This document shows, one piece after another, positions 25,529 to 34,630 of a stretch of 64,000 nucleotides of DNA. Numbering within the stretch: position 1 is the stretch's first letter; every line of letters begins with the position of its first letter. Where the stretch lies: assembly GCF_003612555.1 (NCBI RefSeq), contig NZ_RAZF01000015.1, positions 1-64,000 of the forward strand, written 5' to 3'. The translations under genes and the position numbers were made by a program. Source of the stretch: Acutalibacter sp. 1XD8-33 (GTDB taxonomy: Bacteria > Bacillota > Clostridia > Oscillospirales > Acutalibacteraceae). The notes beneath the pieces are model-generated. The model made no database searches. It was given only the letters and a program-made list of their open reading frames with translations, and was not told the origin of the DNA.

Positions 25529-25804
25529 TTACGGGTGGCGTTTCTTTTTGGGCTTGAAGTCCAGGATATGCCCCTCAATGACGCGGGCATACCGTTTGAT
25601 TTTGATGTCCCGGCGTTTCTGGCTGGCGAGAACGGCCTGGTAGCCGTCCTCGTCCAGAAACAGGCGCGTTTCATCGCCGGGTGCGCCGTAGGCGGTACGG
25701 GGCCGCAGGACGGAAAACTCCACCATCCAGCGGGTCTTATCCTGAAACCGTTCCACAGCCAGTATGTTGTGGCCCTTTAACTCCCTGGCAACGTGATCTC
25801 TCAT
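25529..25804 (-). CDS. Conserved conjugative-element protein of unknown function
   Basis: A 91-residue basic protein (HVARELKGHNILAVERFQDK near the N-terminus, FKPKKKRHP at the end). ATG 25804 has AAAGGAG upstream and lies 12 bases after the parB stop. It may be a distant paralogue of the 103-residue protein at 23525-23836. Function not known. Confidence 0.65.
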   Translation of the reverse strand: MRDHVARELKGHNILAVERFQDKTRWMVEFSVLRPRTAYGAPGDETRLFLDEDGYQAVLASQKRRDIKIKRYARVIEGHILDFKPKKKRHP

Positions 25805-25815
25805 AGGCGCTCCTT

Positions 25816-26745
25816 TCAGCGTTCCTGATCTCTCTGACGCTTTTTCTGCCACTGTTCCAGCAGTTTGATGATGGTTTCCTGCATCCGGGCAGGGGTGTAG
25901 CTTTTGGGAAAATACTTCCGCAGGGTGTCGGAGGTAAACGTCACCTTGTCCAGATCGCTTTTCTTTTCCTCGCCCATAATCGCCCGCATTACATCTATGG
26001 ACAGATGCCCCTCCTGACTGAATTTTTTGAGCCGCTGGGCTTGGGAAAGGGAGGGGGTGGCCTGTTCGCTGTCCATCGCGTCCAAAAGCTGGGTCTGTTC
26101 TTCTTTTTTGAGAAAGGACAGCTCATAGGCCGGGTTCAGGGCAATTTTCTTTTCGTCCACCATGTTCAGCAGTTCGGGGATTAACTCGGTCAGGCGGATG
26201 TAGCGTTGCACCTGCCTTTGACTTTCACCAGCTTGATTTGCGACAAGCTGAATAGAAGTGCTGGACTTCTCGCCAACTTGGCGAGAAGTTAAATCCGACC
26301 GTTCTCCTTGATGTTTGATGGCCTCCAATTTCATCTTGTAGGCAAAGGCCCTCTCGCTGGGGAGCAGGCTTTCCCGTTGTAAATTGCTGTCAACCATGAT
26401 AATCGTGGCGGCGTCATCGTCCAAATCCCGGACAATCACCGGCATGGTTTCTTTCTCTGCCAGTTCGCTGGCCCGATGCCGCCTGTGTCCGGCTACCAGC
26501 TCATAGCCGCCGCTGGGGTCGGGTCTGGCAATCGCCGGAACCAGAACGCCGTACTGTCGGATGCTGTCGGCGGTTTCCATCATGGCATCATCATCTTTGA
26601 CCTTGAAAGGGTGGCCCTTGAACGAGTGCAGCTCGCTTAAAGGGATTTCTACCACCTTTTCCCGCCCTGCATCGGCGCGGCTTTCCTCGGTGGAAAACAG
26701 ATCATCGACCGATGCCAGCTCTACTTTTTTCGCGCTGCTTTTCAA
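25816..26745 (-). CDS. parB: ParB/Spo0J-type partition protein
   Basis: A 309-residue ParB-family protein. The N-terminal CTP-binding-type ParB domain has ELVAGHRRHRASELAEK (about 89-105) and a helix-turn-helix that includes SQRQVQRYIRLTELIPEL. It would bind a centromere-like site and work with ParA to stabilise the excised element. The TTG start at 26745 has AAGGAGG upstream and lies inside the end of parA, so parA and parB overlap by 44 bases. Confidence 0.9.
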   Translation of the reverse strand: MKSSAKKVELASVDDLFSTEESRADAGREKVVEIPLSELHSFKGHPFKVKDDDAMMETADSIRQYGVLVPAIARPDPSGGYELVAGHRRHRASELAEKETMPVIVRDLDDDAATIIMVDSNLQRESLLPSERAFAYKMKLEAIKHQGERSDLTSRQVGEKSSTSIQLVANQAGESQRQVQRYIRLTELIPELLNMVDEKKIALNPAYELSFLKKEEQTQLLDAMDSEQATPSLSQAQRLKKFSQEGHLSIDVMRAIMGEEKKSDLDKVTFTSDTLRKYFPKSYTPARMQETIIKLLEQWQKKRQRDQER

Positions 26746-27520
26746 GTTTCAACACCTCCTTGGTCAGATTTGCGTAGCCTTCGGCTACTTTGCCTCCTGG
26801 ATCGTGGGCGAAAATGCTCCTGCCCTCCGCGCTGGTTTCCTTTGCCCGGACAGAATGGGGAATCTCTGTGCCGAATACCTTGATTTTGCTGCCGTAGGTT
26901 TCCCGCAGCAGGGCGGCAATCTCTTTGGCAAAGTTGGTGCGGTTGTCCACCATCGTCAGCAGGATACCGTCTATTTGCAGTTTCGGGTTGATCTGCCGCT
27001 TGACTTTGGCTACCGTAGAGAGCAGCTGTTCCAGCCCTTTGGCGGGCAGATACTCCGCCTGGACGGGGATTATGATCCGGTTGGCGGCGGCCAGCGCGTT
27101 GACGGTGAGCATACCCAGGGAGGGCTGGCAGTCTATGAGGATATGGGAATACTGCCCCTTTACACTGTCCAGATATTGCCGCAGAATCGTTTCCCGGCTC
27201 ATAGCGTTTACCAGCGACACCTCCATGCCGGACAGCTGAATATCCGCCGGCATCAGGTCCACACCCTCCGGGTGGCGCAGAATCCCCTCGCCGGGGCGGA
27301 CCGGCTGATCGGTCAGGATACGGCCCATCGCGTCAGAGAGGGTAAAAGGCAGCTTATCCGGCTGGGGATTGCCCAGGCTGATGGTCAGGCTCCCTTGCGG
27401 GTCCCCGTCAATGAGAAGCACTTTCTTTCCGGCCTGCGCCAGTCCTATCCCTAAGTTGGCACAGGTTGTGGTCTTGCCCACACCTCCCTTTTGGTTGGCG
27501 ATGGCGATGATTTGCGTGTT
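26702..27520 (-). CDS. parA: ParA-type partition ATPase
   Basis: A 272-residue ParA/Soj-family ATPase with the deviant Walker A NQKGGVGKTTT (about 10-20), LLIDGDPQGSLT (Walker A') and LIDCQPSLGM (Walker B). The TTG start at 27520 is chosen because GAGGTGA lies about 5 bases upstream and the product then begins like the family; a longer frame to 27610 would run through a hairpin. First gene of the conjugative element's visible operon. Confidence 0.92.
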   Translation of the reverse strand, partial: NTQIIAIANQKGGVGKTTTCANLGIGLAQAGKKVLLIDGDPQGSLTISLGNPQPDKLPFTLSDAMGRILTDQPVRPGEGILRHPEGVDLMPADIQLSGMEVSLVNAMSRETILRQYLDSVKGQYSHILIDCQPSLGMLTVNALAAANRIIIPVQAEYLPAKGLEQLLSTVAKVKRQINPKLQIDGILLTMVDNRTNFAKEIAALLRETYGSKIKVFGTEIPHSVRAKETSAEGRSIFAHDPGGKVAEGYANLTKEVLKLEKQREKSRAGIGR

Positions 27521-27547
27521 CAAGATAATCACCTCGTTTCTTGGTAT

Positions 27548-27587
27548 GAAAAAAGGGAGAATGTGACCGGAATCAACATTCTCCCTT
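27548..27587 (-). terminator. Hairpin with T run upstream of parA
   Basis: A perfect 12-bp stem (27553-27564 with 27576-27587) around an 11-base loop. On the minus strand a T run follows the stem, so it looks like a terminator that insulates parA from upstream transcription or acts as an attenuator in its leader. Confidence 0.6.
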
Positions 27588-27699
27588 AGAAACGATATGT
27601 GATTGTGCAATAATCTGTCTTTTGTGAGGTTAGCTTTTGAGAGCCATCTCGCCGCAAACCCGCATGAATACTGGATTTTTGCCTGTTTGCTTTCCCTTT

Positions 27700-28630
27700 C
27701 CCCAATAACCTGTGTTCAACGAGTGGTATGCAAAGGATATCAGCCGCAAGGTACGCAGTTCAAAAAAACTGCGCGGCGACGCCTGGCGACCCCATGTGTC
27801 CGCCGCCCTACGGCTATAAAAAAGACCCCAAGGACAAGCACCAGCTAATCGTTGACCCGGAGGCCGCTGAAACCGTCAAGAGGATTTACGAGATGTGCCT
27901 GCAAGGTACGGCCAAACTTCAAATTGTGATGTATCTGAACGACCACGGCATACCCAGCCCCACGGCTTACCGAAAGTTAAAGGGCCTGCCCTACTCCCCG
28001 GCTATATCGGACGCTCCCATGTGGGGCAACAAGATTATAACCGACATTCTCAGAAATCCTATTTACACCGGGGATTTAGTACAGGGCCGCCGCCGGGTGA
28101 AAAGCTACAAGGTACACAGCACACGGCATGGAAATCGTGCGGGCATTCAGGCATTGCGGCTGTGTGCAAGAGTTTGGCGGGGCCAAACTCTCAGAGATTG
28201 AGCGGAGACTCCTGGCCGGAGGATGAATGGGTGCGCGTGCCCGATACCCACGAGGCGATTATCCCCCATGAAACCTTTGACAAGGTGCAGGCCCTACTGG
28301 TACGCGATACCCGGACTTCCCCCAAAGGGCGCGAGGTTCACCTGTTCAGCGGTTTTCTGAAATGTGCGGACTGCGGGAAATCCATTACCCGCAGCCAGAG
28401 CGGGAAAAATATCTATTACGCCTGCTCCACTTACAAGAACCGCTCCCGGACGGCCCGCACCATGCACTCTATCAAGCACAACCGTGCAAGCATGTATGCT
28501 TGAAGGCCGCCGTCCTGTTCGCTATCCAGTATCAAGTGAACACCGCTGTTTCCTACTCGGAGCTGATTGCCTGTATCAATTCGGCCCCGCTGAAAAAAAA
28601 GTCAATCCCACCGCCTTAACGACCAGATTG
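27700..28630 (+). pseudogene. Serine recombinase remnant (middle portion, multiple frameshifts)
   Basis: Fragments of a resolvase/large serine recombinase are readable in several frames: FNEWYAKDISRKVRSSKKLRG, then PPPYGYKKDPKDKHQLIVDP, the recombinase domain (ILRNPIYTGDLVQGRR), VPDTHEAIIPHETFDKVQ, the zinc ribbon (FLKCADCGKSI ... YYACSTY), and AAVLFAIQYQVNTAVSYSEL. The catalytic N-terminus is missing, and there are at least four frame changes, including an extra T at about 27785 and a doubled TG near 27714. It ends near 28630 in fusion with unrelated coding sequence. Confidence 0.8.
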
Positions 28631-28944
28631 CCGACCGCAGCGGGGTCACCCTGCGCATCTATCACCGGCTGGTGGAACCCATGGAGCAGCGTAAGATTTT
28701 GCAGAACGCTACCCGCAAGAATAAGCTCATGCCCGGGGGCAACGATGTGAACGAGACCATCGAGGCCCAAGGGAACCTCCAGGATGTGGTGAAACTGTTG
28801 ACGAACCTGCGGAAGAATAAGGAGCCGCTTTTGCATTGTTCAGTATTTATCGAGCTCAAGGTTCGGAGCCTGGACAAGCTGAAGGAACTCCAGAGCGAAA
28901 TCAGTATGGAGGTGGAGGAACCATGCCAAATATTGCACCGCTAA
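28631..28944 (+). pseudogene. Fragment of a conjugation protein (possibly VirB4-like)
   Basis: An open frame without its own start (EPMEQRKILQNATRKNKLMP, then VNETIEAQGNLQDVVKLLTN and LLHCSVFIELKVRSLDKLKE). The sequence resembles N-terminal regions of conjugation ATPases, and the next gene is virD4, which fits a transfer module. The 5' end is fused to the recombinase remnant near 28630, so this is a deletion joint. Family assignment is tentative. Confidence 0.45.
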
Positions 28945-30117
28945 TTTTTGTGGCAACGCTCATGTTCTGTGTTCTCAGCGGAGTGACTTTACTGGCGCAC
29001 ATCTACAATCTCAACAATGTTAAGGCAAAAACCGTTGGAGATGGTCAGCATGGTACCGCGCGGTGGGCCACGAAAGCTGAGATAAAAAAGGTGTACCGCC
29101 ATGTCCCTTTTACGCCGGAGCGTTGGCGGGAGCAGGCGGCTCACCACCAGGAACCGAACATGGAAAATGGTGAGCTGCTCCCCCAGGGCATCGTGGTTGG
29201 TTGTACCGGCAGAAAAGAAACCACAGCCATGGTAGACACCGGTGATGTCCACACCATGATGATTGGCACGGCTGGCGTGGGCAAAACTGCATACTGGCTT
29301 TATCCCTGCATTGAGTATGCCTGCGCTTCTGGTATGAGTTGGTTAGGAAGGGATACCAAGGGGGACGTGGCACGGAATTATGGCGCCATTGCTGAAAAAT
29401 ACGGCTACCATGTTTCCGTGATTGATCTGCGAAACCCCACACGCTCCCATGGCAACAATCTGCTCCATCTCGTCAACAAATATATGGACGCTTACTTGGA
29501 GTGTCCCGACCAGCTTGCTTATAAAGCAAAGGCGGAAAAGTACGCGAAGATCATCGCCAAGACTATCATCATGTCCGGCATGGACGGTGCGTCCTTTGGC
29601 GACAACGCTTATTTTTACGATGCCGCCGAGGGTCTGCTGGCGGCGACGATTTTACTGGTGTCAGAGTTCTGCGAACCGCAAAAGCGGCACATTGTTCCCG
29701 TGTTCAAAATCATCCAAGAACTTCTTGCCCCCTCCCAGCAGAAAGGCCAGAACCAGTTCCAGCAGCTCATGGCTATGCTGCCAAACGACCACAAGGCCAA
29801 GTGGTTTGCGGGTGCTACGCTGAACACCTCCAAGGAATCCATGGCAAGTGTTATGGGTACGGCGTTGTCGCGCCTTAATTCATTCCTTGATTCGGAACTC
29901 GACCAAATTCTGTGCTTTGATACGGAGATAGACGCAGAGCGATTCTGCAACGAGAAGTGCGCTGTTTTCGTAATTCTGCCGGCGGAAAATTTCAACTCGT
30001 TCTTTATGATTTCGCTGATTATCCAGCAACTCTATAGAGAAATCTTGTCCATGGCGGATGAGAATGGCGGCAAGCTGAAGAACCGGGCTATCTTCTACTG
30101 CGACGAGTACGGCACGA
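28923..30117 (+). pseudogene. VirD4/TraG coupling protein, cut by a group II intron
   Basis: About 398 residues of a type IV coupling protein of a different branch from the one at 22461-22994. A membrane segment (about 4-28), HGTARWATKAEIK, Walker A GTAGVGKT (115-122) and the Walker B-type FYCDEYGT at the end are seen. ATG 28923 has GGAGGTGGAGG upstream. The frame breaks at 30118 exactly within the DEYGT codons, where a group II intron starts. The 3' exon is not found after the intron, so the gene cannot be restored by splicing here. Confidence 0.85.
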
Positions 30118-32510
30118 GTGCGACACGTTTCTAAGTGAAGAGCTTAGACACAAGAATAGCTTTATTAGAAAATTGAAAGGAGTTTCTAAAATAACTTGTA
30201 GAACTGATATCCCGATAGGTGGAATGAAGGGGTAACGCCCCCAAACGCCTACCTTGAAACTGCGACAGGCGGGGAATTGTGCAGTAAATTTCCTGTCTGA
30301 GAGCTTGCAAAGTCGGCAGAAGTATGTCCAAACAGGGCTGTCAGCCGCTGTGGAACCCGGCCTGGAGGCAGGCTGTGCAGATGATATGCCGGAGGTCTAT
30401 AAGATACCCATGGTGAGAATGTTGTTACAACTGACGAAACCCCGAATGAACGGCTCTAGACGAATGGGCGGCAGAAATGCCGCTGCCGTATAATTGCGGT
30501 GTATGCGAGGGCGAGTAAAAATGTGTACTATGAAAGCCCTTATACCATTACAGGTGATATGATAGATAACTATTGCATACAGGGCCAAAGGGCAGCCTAA
30601 ATGTATATACAGGTAGGGATATTGGAACGTGGGAAGGCCGGAGCATGGAGCGGATTGCACCGCTGTGAAATGCTGGCAGGGAATCCATAACCTGCCTTTG
30701 TCCGGTTGAGAGTGATGCCACAGTACCTGTGAAGCGGCGATAACAAGCCGTGGAGGGATAGGCATTAGTCGTATTATGTGAACAAAATAAAGTTCGATTC
30801 ATTTCATAGGTTCGAGTAAGACTAAGAAAAGCCGACTTCCGCTCGGAGGTGTCGGCTGACTATGACAACAAGCAAGAAACCGAAAAAGCAAAAACTAAGA
30901 AATGGGGAATATTATGACCTGCAAGATGTGTTTGACAAACTGTACTCAGAGAGCAAAAAGGGTAAAATTTTCACCAAAATCATGCCGCTGATACTTTCTG
31001 AAAACAATATCTGCCTTGCCTACCGCAACCTGAAAAAGAACAGCGGGAGCAAGACAGCGGGGACAGATAAAAAGACCATCAAAGACCTTGAAACATGGAA
31101 AGAGCCTGATTTAGTGCGCTATGTACGCAGACGGTTGGAGTGGTACATTTCCCAGCCGGTGCGCCGGGTGGAGATACCCAAGGACAATGGTAAAACGCGC
31201 CCACTGGGCATACCCAATATCATGGACAGGCTGATTCAGCAATGCTTTCTGCAAGTGCTGGAGCCCATATGCGAAGCGAAATTCCATGACCGCAGCCTCG
31301 GGTTCCGCCCAAACCGCAGCCAGGAAAACACGGTGGCCGTGGCCTATTCTTTGGCCCAGCGCCAAGGCTTGCATTTTGTTATAGACCTGGATATTAAAGG
31401 GTTCTTCGACAATGTGAGCCACGGTAAACTGCTCCGGCAGATGTGGGCTTTGGGTATTCGGGACAAAAAGCTGCTGTCCATTATTTCCGCTATGCTGAAA
31501 GCAGAGGTTGCGGGGATAGGTTTCCCGGAAAAGGGCACGCCCCAAGGCGGCGTCATTTCTCCGTTGCTCTCCAATATCGTACTAAACGAACTGGATTGTG
31601 TGGATAATACTTCAGCTTCGCTGAAGTATACAGCCAATGGGAAACCATGCCTATGCGCAGAAATTATACCCATATCCGCAACGATAACGGTGTAGAGGAC
31701 AAGGGGATACCATGTTTTAAGGGAAAAGGCCAATTTGAAAGAGTGCTACGGCCTGCGCTATGCGGACGATTTCCGTATCTTCTGCCGGAAAAGACAGGAT
31801 GCGGAAAAGCTGTTCATTGCCACGCAGAAATGGCTAAAAGAGAGGCTGGGGCTGAATATCAGCCCGGAGAAATCACAAATTGTCAATTTGAAACGACACT
31901 ATTGAGAGTTTCTCGGCTTCAAAATAAAGGTCTGCAAAAAAAGCGAAAAGAACGGCAAGCCTAAGTACACAGTGGTGTCCCATGTTTTGGATAAGCGCAA
32001 AGAGAAAATCAAAAAGCGCGCCGCTGAAATGGCGGAAAAAATCAAGTTCCCTGCGGATAAGTTTAAAGAACACAAATTCATAATGGACTATAACTCTTAT
32101 GTGATGGGAGTCCATAATTATTATCGCATAGCGACCCATGTAAGTCAAGATTTTACGGAAATCGGCTTTCCGGTCAAACGGACTATGAAATGCAGATTAG
32201 GTCAGAGACTAAAGCGTGAGGGGAATACATTACCCCCATTTGTTCAGCAAATGTATGGTAAGAGCAGACAGCTCCGCTATATCAGAGGGTTGTTCGTCCT
32301 GCCGGTATCCTATGTCCAGACAAGGCCGCCGAAGCACAGGCCCCGGGATTGGTGCGTGTATACACCAGAGGGCCGGGCGGCAGTCCATAAAGCGTTGGAG
32401 AAAGTCAACATTCCCATTTTGCATTATCTGATGGAACATCCCGTAAGAAACGAGAGCATTGAGTACAACGATAACCGTCTGGTGCTCTATTGCGCTCTCT
32501 CGGTGGCAGG
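30118..32510 (+). mobile_element. Group II intron, 3' end lost
   Basis: The 5' end GTGCGACACG (30118) fits the GUGYG start of bacterial group II introns and lies within a conserved virD4 motif. About 740 bases of structured non-coding sequence (domains I-III) precede the maturase gene in domain IV. The maturase loses homology inside its HNH endonuclease domain near 32505, and no domain V/VI or 3' exon follows. The intron is therefore a dead remnant. Confidence 0.8.
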
Positions 32511-32553
32511 TGCCTCCTGTCATGGTGGCAGGTGTAGGGAACTTACCACTTGA
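30862..32553 (+). pseudogene. ltrA: Group II intron reverse transcriptase/maturase, broken
   Basis: The LtrA-type reverse transcriptase is readable from ATG 30862: IPKDNGKTRPLGIPNIMDRL, FRPNRSQENTV, DLDIKGFFDNVSH, GTPQGGVISPLLSN and, after frame changes, LRYADDFRIFC with the catalytic YADD. Breaks seen: a 23-base perfect hairpin inserted at 31607-31629, an extra G in GGGG near 31703-31706, and an in-frame TGA at about 31900. The maturase part (YNSYVMGVHNYYRIATHVS) follows. The HNH domain is cut off after RLVLYCAL near 32505. The protein cannot be made in one piece. Confidence 0.85.
31607..31629. repeat. 23-bp perfect hairpin insertion in the maturase gene
   Basis: Arms of 10 bases (ATACTTCAGC and its complement) surround a TTC loop. 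Deleting exactly these 23 bases restores the frame from ELDCVD to NSQWETMPMRR, the expected maturase sequence. Confidence 0.7.
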
Positions 32554-32625
32554 AAAGAGATTACTACAGAAAAGAAAAACCTTCTTTGATTGGCAAAATA
32601 ATTCGGCAAACTGCGCCCTCACAGC

Positions 32626-33261
32626 TTATTCCATGTCCAATTCCCCATCCCGCATAACCAAGTCGATCATCCGGGAATCCAACTTTAGCTTTTCCAACTC
32701 CTTCGCATCGGCATAGCAGATTTCAGGTGTGGTCTCCATCCCCAGCAACGTGCGTCCGATCACCGCCGCTGACAGGGACGCTCCCAGCACAGAACTGTGC
32801 TCGCCATCGGCAAAGTAAAGCTCCCCGTCCGGGTGGGCGTTAGCCACCTGCCACCAGATTCGTCCCACCGGGCAGACCGCCGCGCTGATCTTCTCAGCCA
32901 GCACCTCATATGCCTCGCTCATGATGGTCTGGCCTGCCGGATTATTCTTCTCGCTCCAGGTCATATACAAAAAGATTTTTGTGCCCTTCGGAGTGAGCGC
33001 GGCCATTTTCTCCCCGGCTTCCAGCAGGGAATCTTTGCCGGGGAACGGGTGGGCGTTGTGCTGCAAAACCACAGCGTCATACCCGCCGCACATAAGGTTA
33101 AAATAGGTCTGGGACTGGCCCAGGTGCCAATCCAAGCCCATGCCGGGGTGAGTGAGCATCACCGGCTCGATGGGCTTGCTTTGGCCTTCACAGAACGCCT
33201 TGACCCTCAATGGAACATAGTGGACAAAGGTGTGGCTGTTGCCGATAAATAATACTTTCAT
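32626..33261 (-). CDS. SGNH/GDSL-type hydrolase
   Basis: A 211-residue protein with the SGNH block I motif FIGNSHT (Ser9), a Gly in block II, an Asn in VVLQHNAHP, and the C-terminal DGEHSS (Asp/His) for the catalytic triad. No signal peptide, so it is cytoplasmic. Substrate unknown; esters of sugars or lipids are typical for the fold. ATG 33261 has AGGAGC upstream. A MerR-type promoter with a 19-base spacer lies at 33304-33334. Confidence 0.78.
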   Translation of the reverse strand: MKVLFIGNSHTFVHYVPLRVKAFCEGQSKPIEPVMLTHPGMGLDWHLGQSQTYFNLMCGGYDAVVLQHNAHPFPGKDSLLEAGEKMAALTPKGTKIFLYMTWSEKNNPAGQTIMSEAYEVLAEKISAAVCPVGRIWWQVANAHPDGELYFADGEHSSVLGASLSAAVIGRTLLGMETTPEICYADAKELEKLKLDSRMIDLVMRDGELDME

Positions 33262-33303
33262 AAGCGGCTCCTTTATTTGATAAAATTGGTGGTTCCGCTT
33301 TGC

Positions 33304-33334
33304 ATCATAGCATATGAAGCGCGCTCCATGTCAA
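33304..33334 (-). promoter_or_regulatory. MerR-type promoter of the SGNH hydrolase gene
   Basis: Minus strand: -35 TTGACA (33329-33334), 19-base spacer, -10 TATGAT (33304-33309). The spacer holds a near-palindrome GGAGCGCGCTTC. Long spacers with a central dyad are typical of MerR-activated promoters. Confidence 0.6.
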
Positions 33335-33392
33335 GGCTTTTTTTCAAAAAATATATGCTTTTAGAGCATATCATCCTATACAAACAAAGTAT

Positions 33393-33421
33393 TTGATTAT
33401 CTTGATTCCCGCTGATATAAT
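33393..33421 (+). promoter_or_regulatory. Promoter of the RibD-like gene
   Basis: -35 TTGATT (33393-33398), 17-base spacer, -10 TATAAT (33416-33421), 33 bases upstream of the start codon. Confidence 0.65.
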
Positions 33422-33453
33422 GGGGAAAACAGAGGGATGAAAGGACGGATACC

Positions 33454-33945
33454 ATGACCAGACCCTACACTATTTGCTATTTGAACGTCAGCGCGAAATG
33501 CCATATAGACGGCGGCATCGTCAGCCCTACCCTTGAAGTGCGGGGCCGGGGCGTGCATGGCATCATCCATGTGCTTACCGAGGACATCTCCAATCACTAT
33601 TTGGAGTACCTGCGGGAGCAAGGCATCTCCTACATTTTCTGCGGGAAGGAAAAACTCGACCCTGTGCTGATGATGGAAAAACTCTACAGCAAATTCGGCA
33701 TCAAGAAAGCCATTATCTCCGGGGGCGCTTATGCCGACTGGACGCTCTTATCACACGGCCTGATTGATGAAATCAAGACTATGCTGGTGCCTGTGGTGGA
33801 CGGCGACCCACACTCCAACACTCTGTTTAAGAGGTTCGAGAGGGATGAATCCCAGCCTGTGGCGCTGTCCCTGGTGGATGTGGAGAGAGTAGAGGGCGAT
33901 GGCCTGATGATCACCTACAAGCCCAAGAATGTGCGTGAAAATTAA
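33454..33945 (+). CDS. Dihydrofolate reductase/RibD C-terminal-like protein, internally shortened
   Basis: A 163-residue protein. The start (MTRPYTICYLNVSA) and the second half (VLTEDISNHYLEYLREQGIS, IISGGAYADWTLLSHGLIDE) match the RibD_C/dihydrofolate-reductase-like family of NADPH-dependent reductases. About 50-60 residues that should carry the first half of the cofactor site seem to be missing between residues 16 and 35, where CHIDGGIVSPTLEVRGRGVHG is atypical. The deletion keeps the frame, but activity is doubtful. It begins a plus-strand run with the racemase-like and MFS genes. Confidence 0.72.
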   Translation: MTRPYTICYLNVSAKCHIDGGIVSPTLEVRGRGVHGIIHVLTEDISNHYLEYLREQGISYIFCGKEKLDPVLMMEKLYSKFGIKKAIISGGAYADWTLLSHGLIDEIKTMLVPVVDGDPHSNTLFKRFERDESQPVALSLVDVERVEGDGLMITYKPKNVREN

Positions 33946-33957
33946 GGAGGAAGCATT

Positions 33958-34610
33958 ATGAAAATTGGCATCATACAGACAGCCCCCAACAACTGCGCGG
34001 CGCTGGATAAAATTGCGGCACGGTATCCCGGTTTGGACATCGTCCACTATGTAGACGGTTGCCCTGGGCGCACTTCGAGGCGGCGGGTAATGTGGTTAAC
34101 GACAAGGTAAACGATATCTTGGCGGCAGATTTTAATAAGCTGATTGACGCGGGGTGCGGGAGCATCGGCCTGCTCTGTAACCAAATCAAAGGCGGTGTCG
34201 AGAAGGTGCAGGAGAGCGTGGCGCCGCCCATATTGGTTTACGATGATGTGCTGGCCCGGCGCGCCGTGGCGGTCACTCCAGAGGGTGGCAAAATTGCGGT
34301 GGCGGCCATGAACACAGCTGCCCTCGGCCCCACCAAGCTGGCGGTAGAATTTGCCGCCCGGCAGGCAGGAAAGAACATAGAAGTTGAACCCATCTGCGTG
34401 GAAACCGCCAAAAACTGCCTGGCGGAAACCGGCAGCACCGAGCTGGCAGACCAAGATTTCGAACGCTGGCTGCGGGCGAACCAGCAGAAATACAGCGCCT
34501 TCGTGCTGCCCCAGGTGCCGCTGACCCGGCTCATGTCCCGTCTGCGGGACATGGAAACGCCTGTATTTGACAGCATGGAGCCGTTTGTGGACGAATTGGC
34601 AAAGATGTAA
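33958..34610 (+). pseudogene. Aspartate/glutamate racemase-like gene with a frameshift
   Basis: ATG 33958 follows AAGGAGGAAGC. The first 33 codons read like an Asp/Glu/hydantoin racemase family start (GIIQTAPNNCAALDKIAARY). The frame shifts by one base at about 34055-34062, after which WAHFEAAGNVVNDKVNDILA, GCGSIGLLCNQI and a C-terminal FVLPQVPLTRLMSRL follow. The two cysteines expected at the active site lie on different sides of the break or are missing. A frameshifted remnant unless translated by slippage. Confidence 0.7.
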
Positions 34611-34630
34611 AACGATTTGGGAGGGGTATT

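Noticed and set aside
26262-26292. Palindrome ACTTCTCGCC/GGCGAGAAGT in parB, considered as a third hairpin insertion
   Set aside because: The gene is in frame through it and the encoded LTSRQVGEKS is a normal ParB-type sequence, so it is probably native coding sequence.
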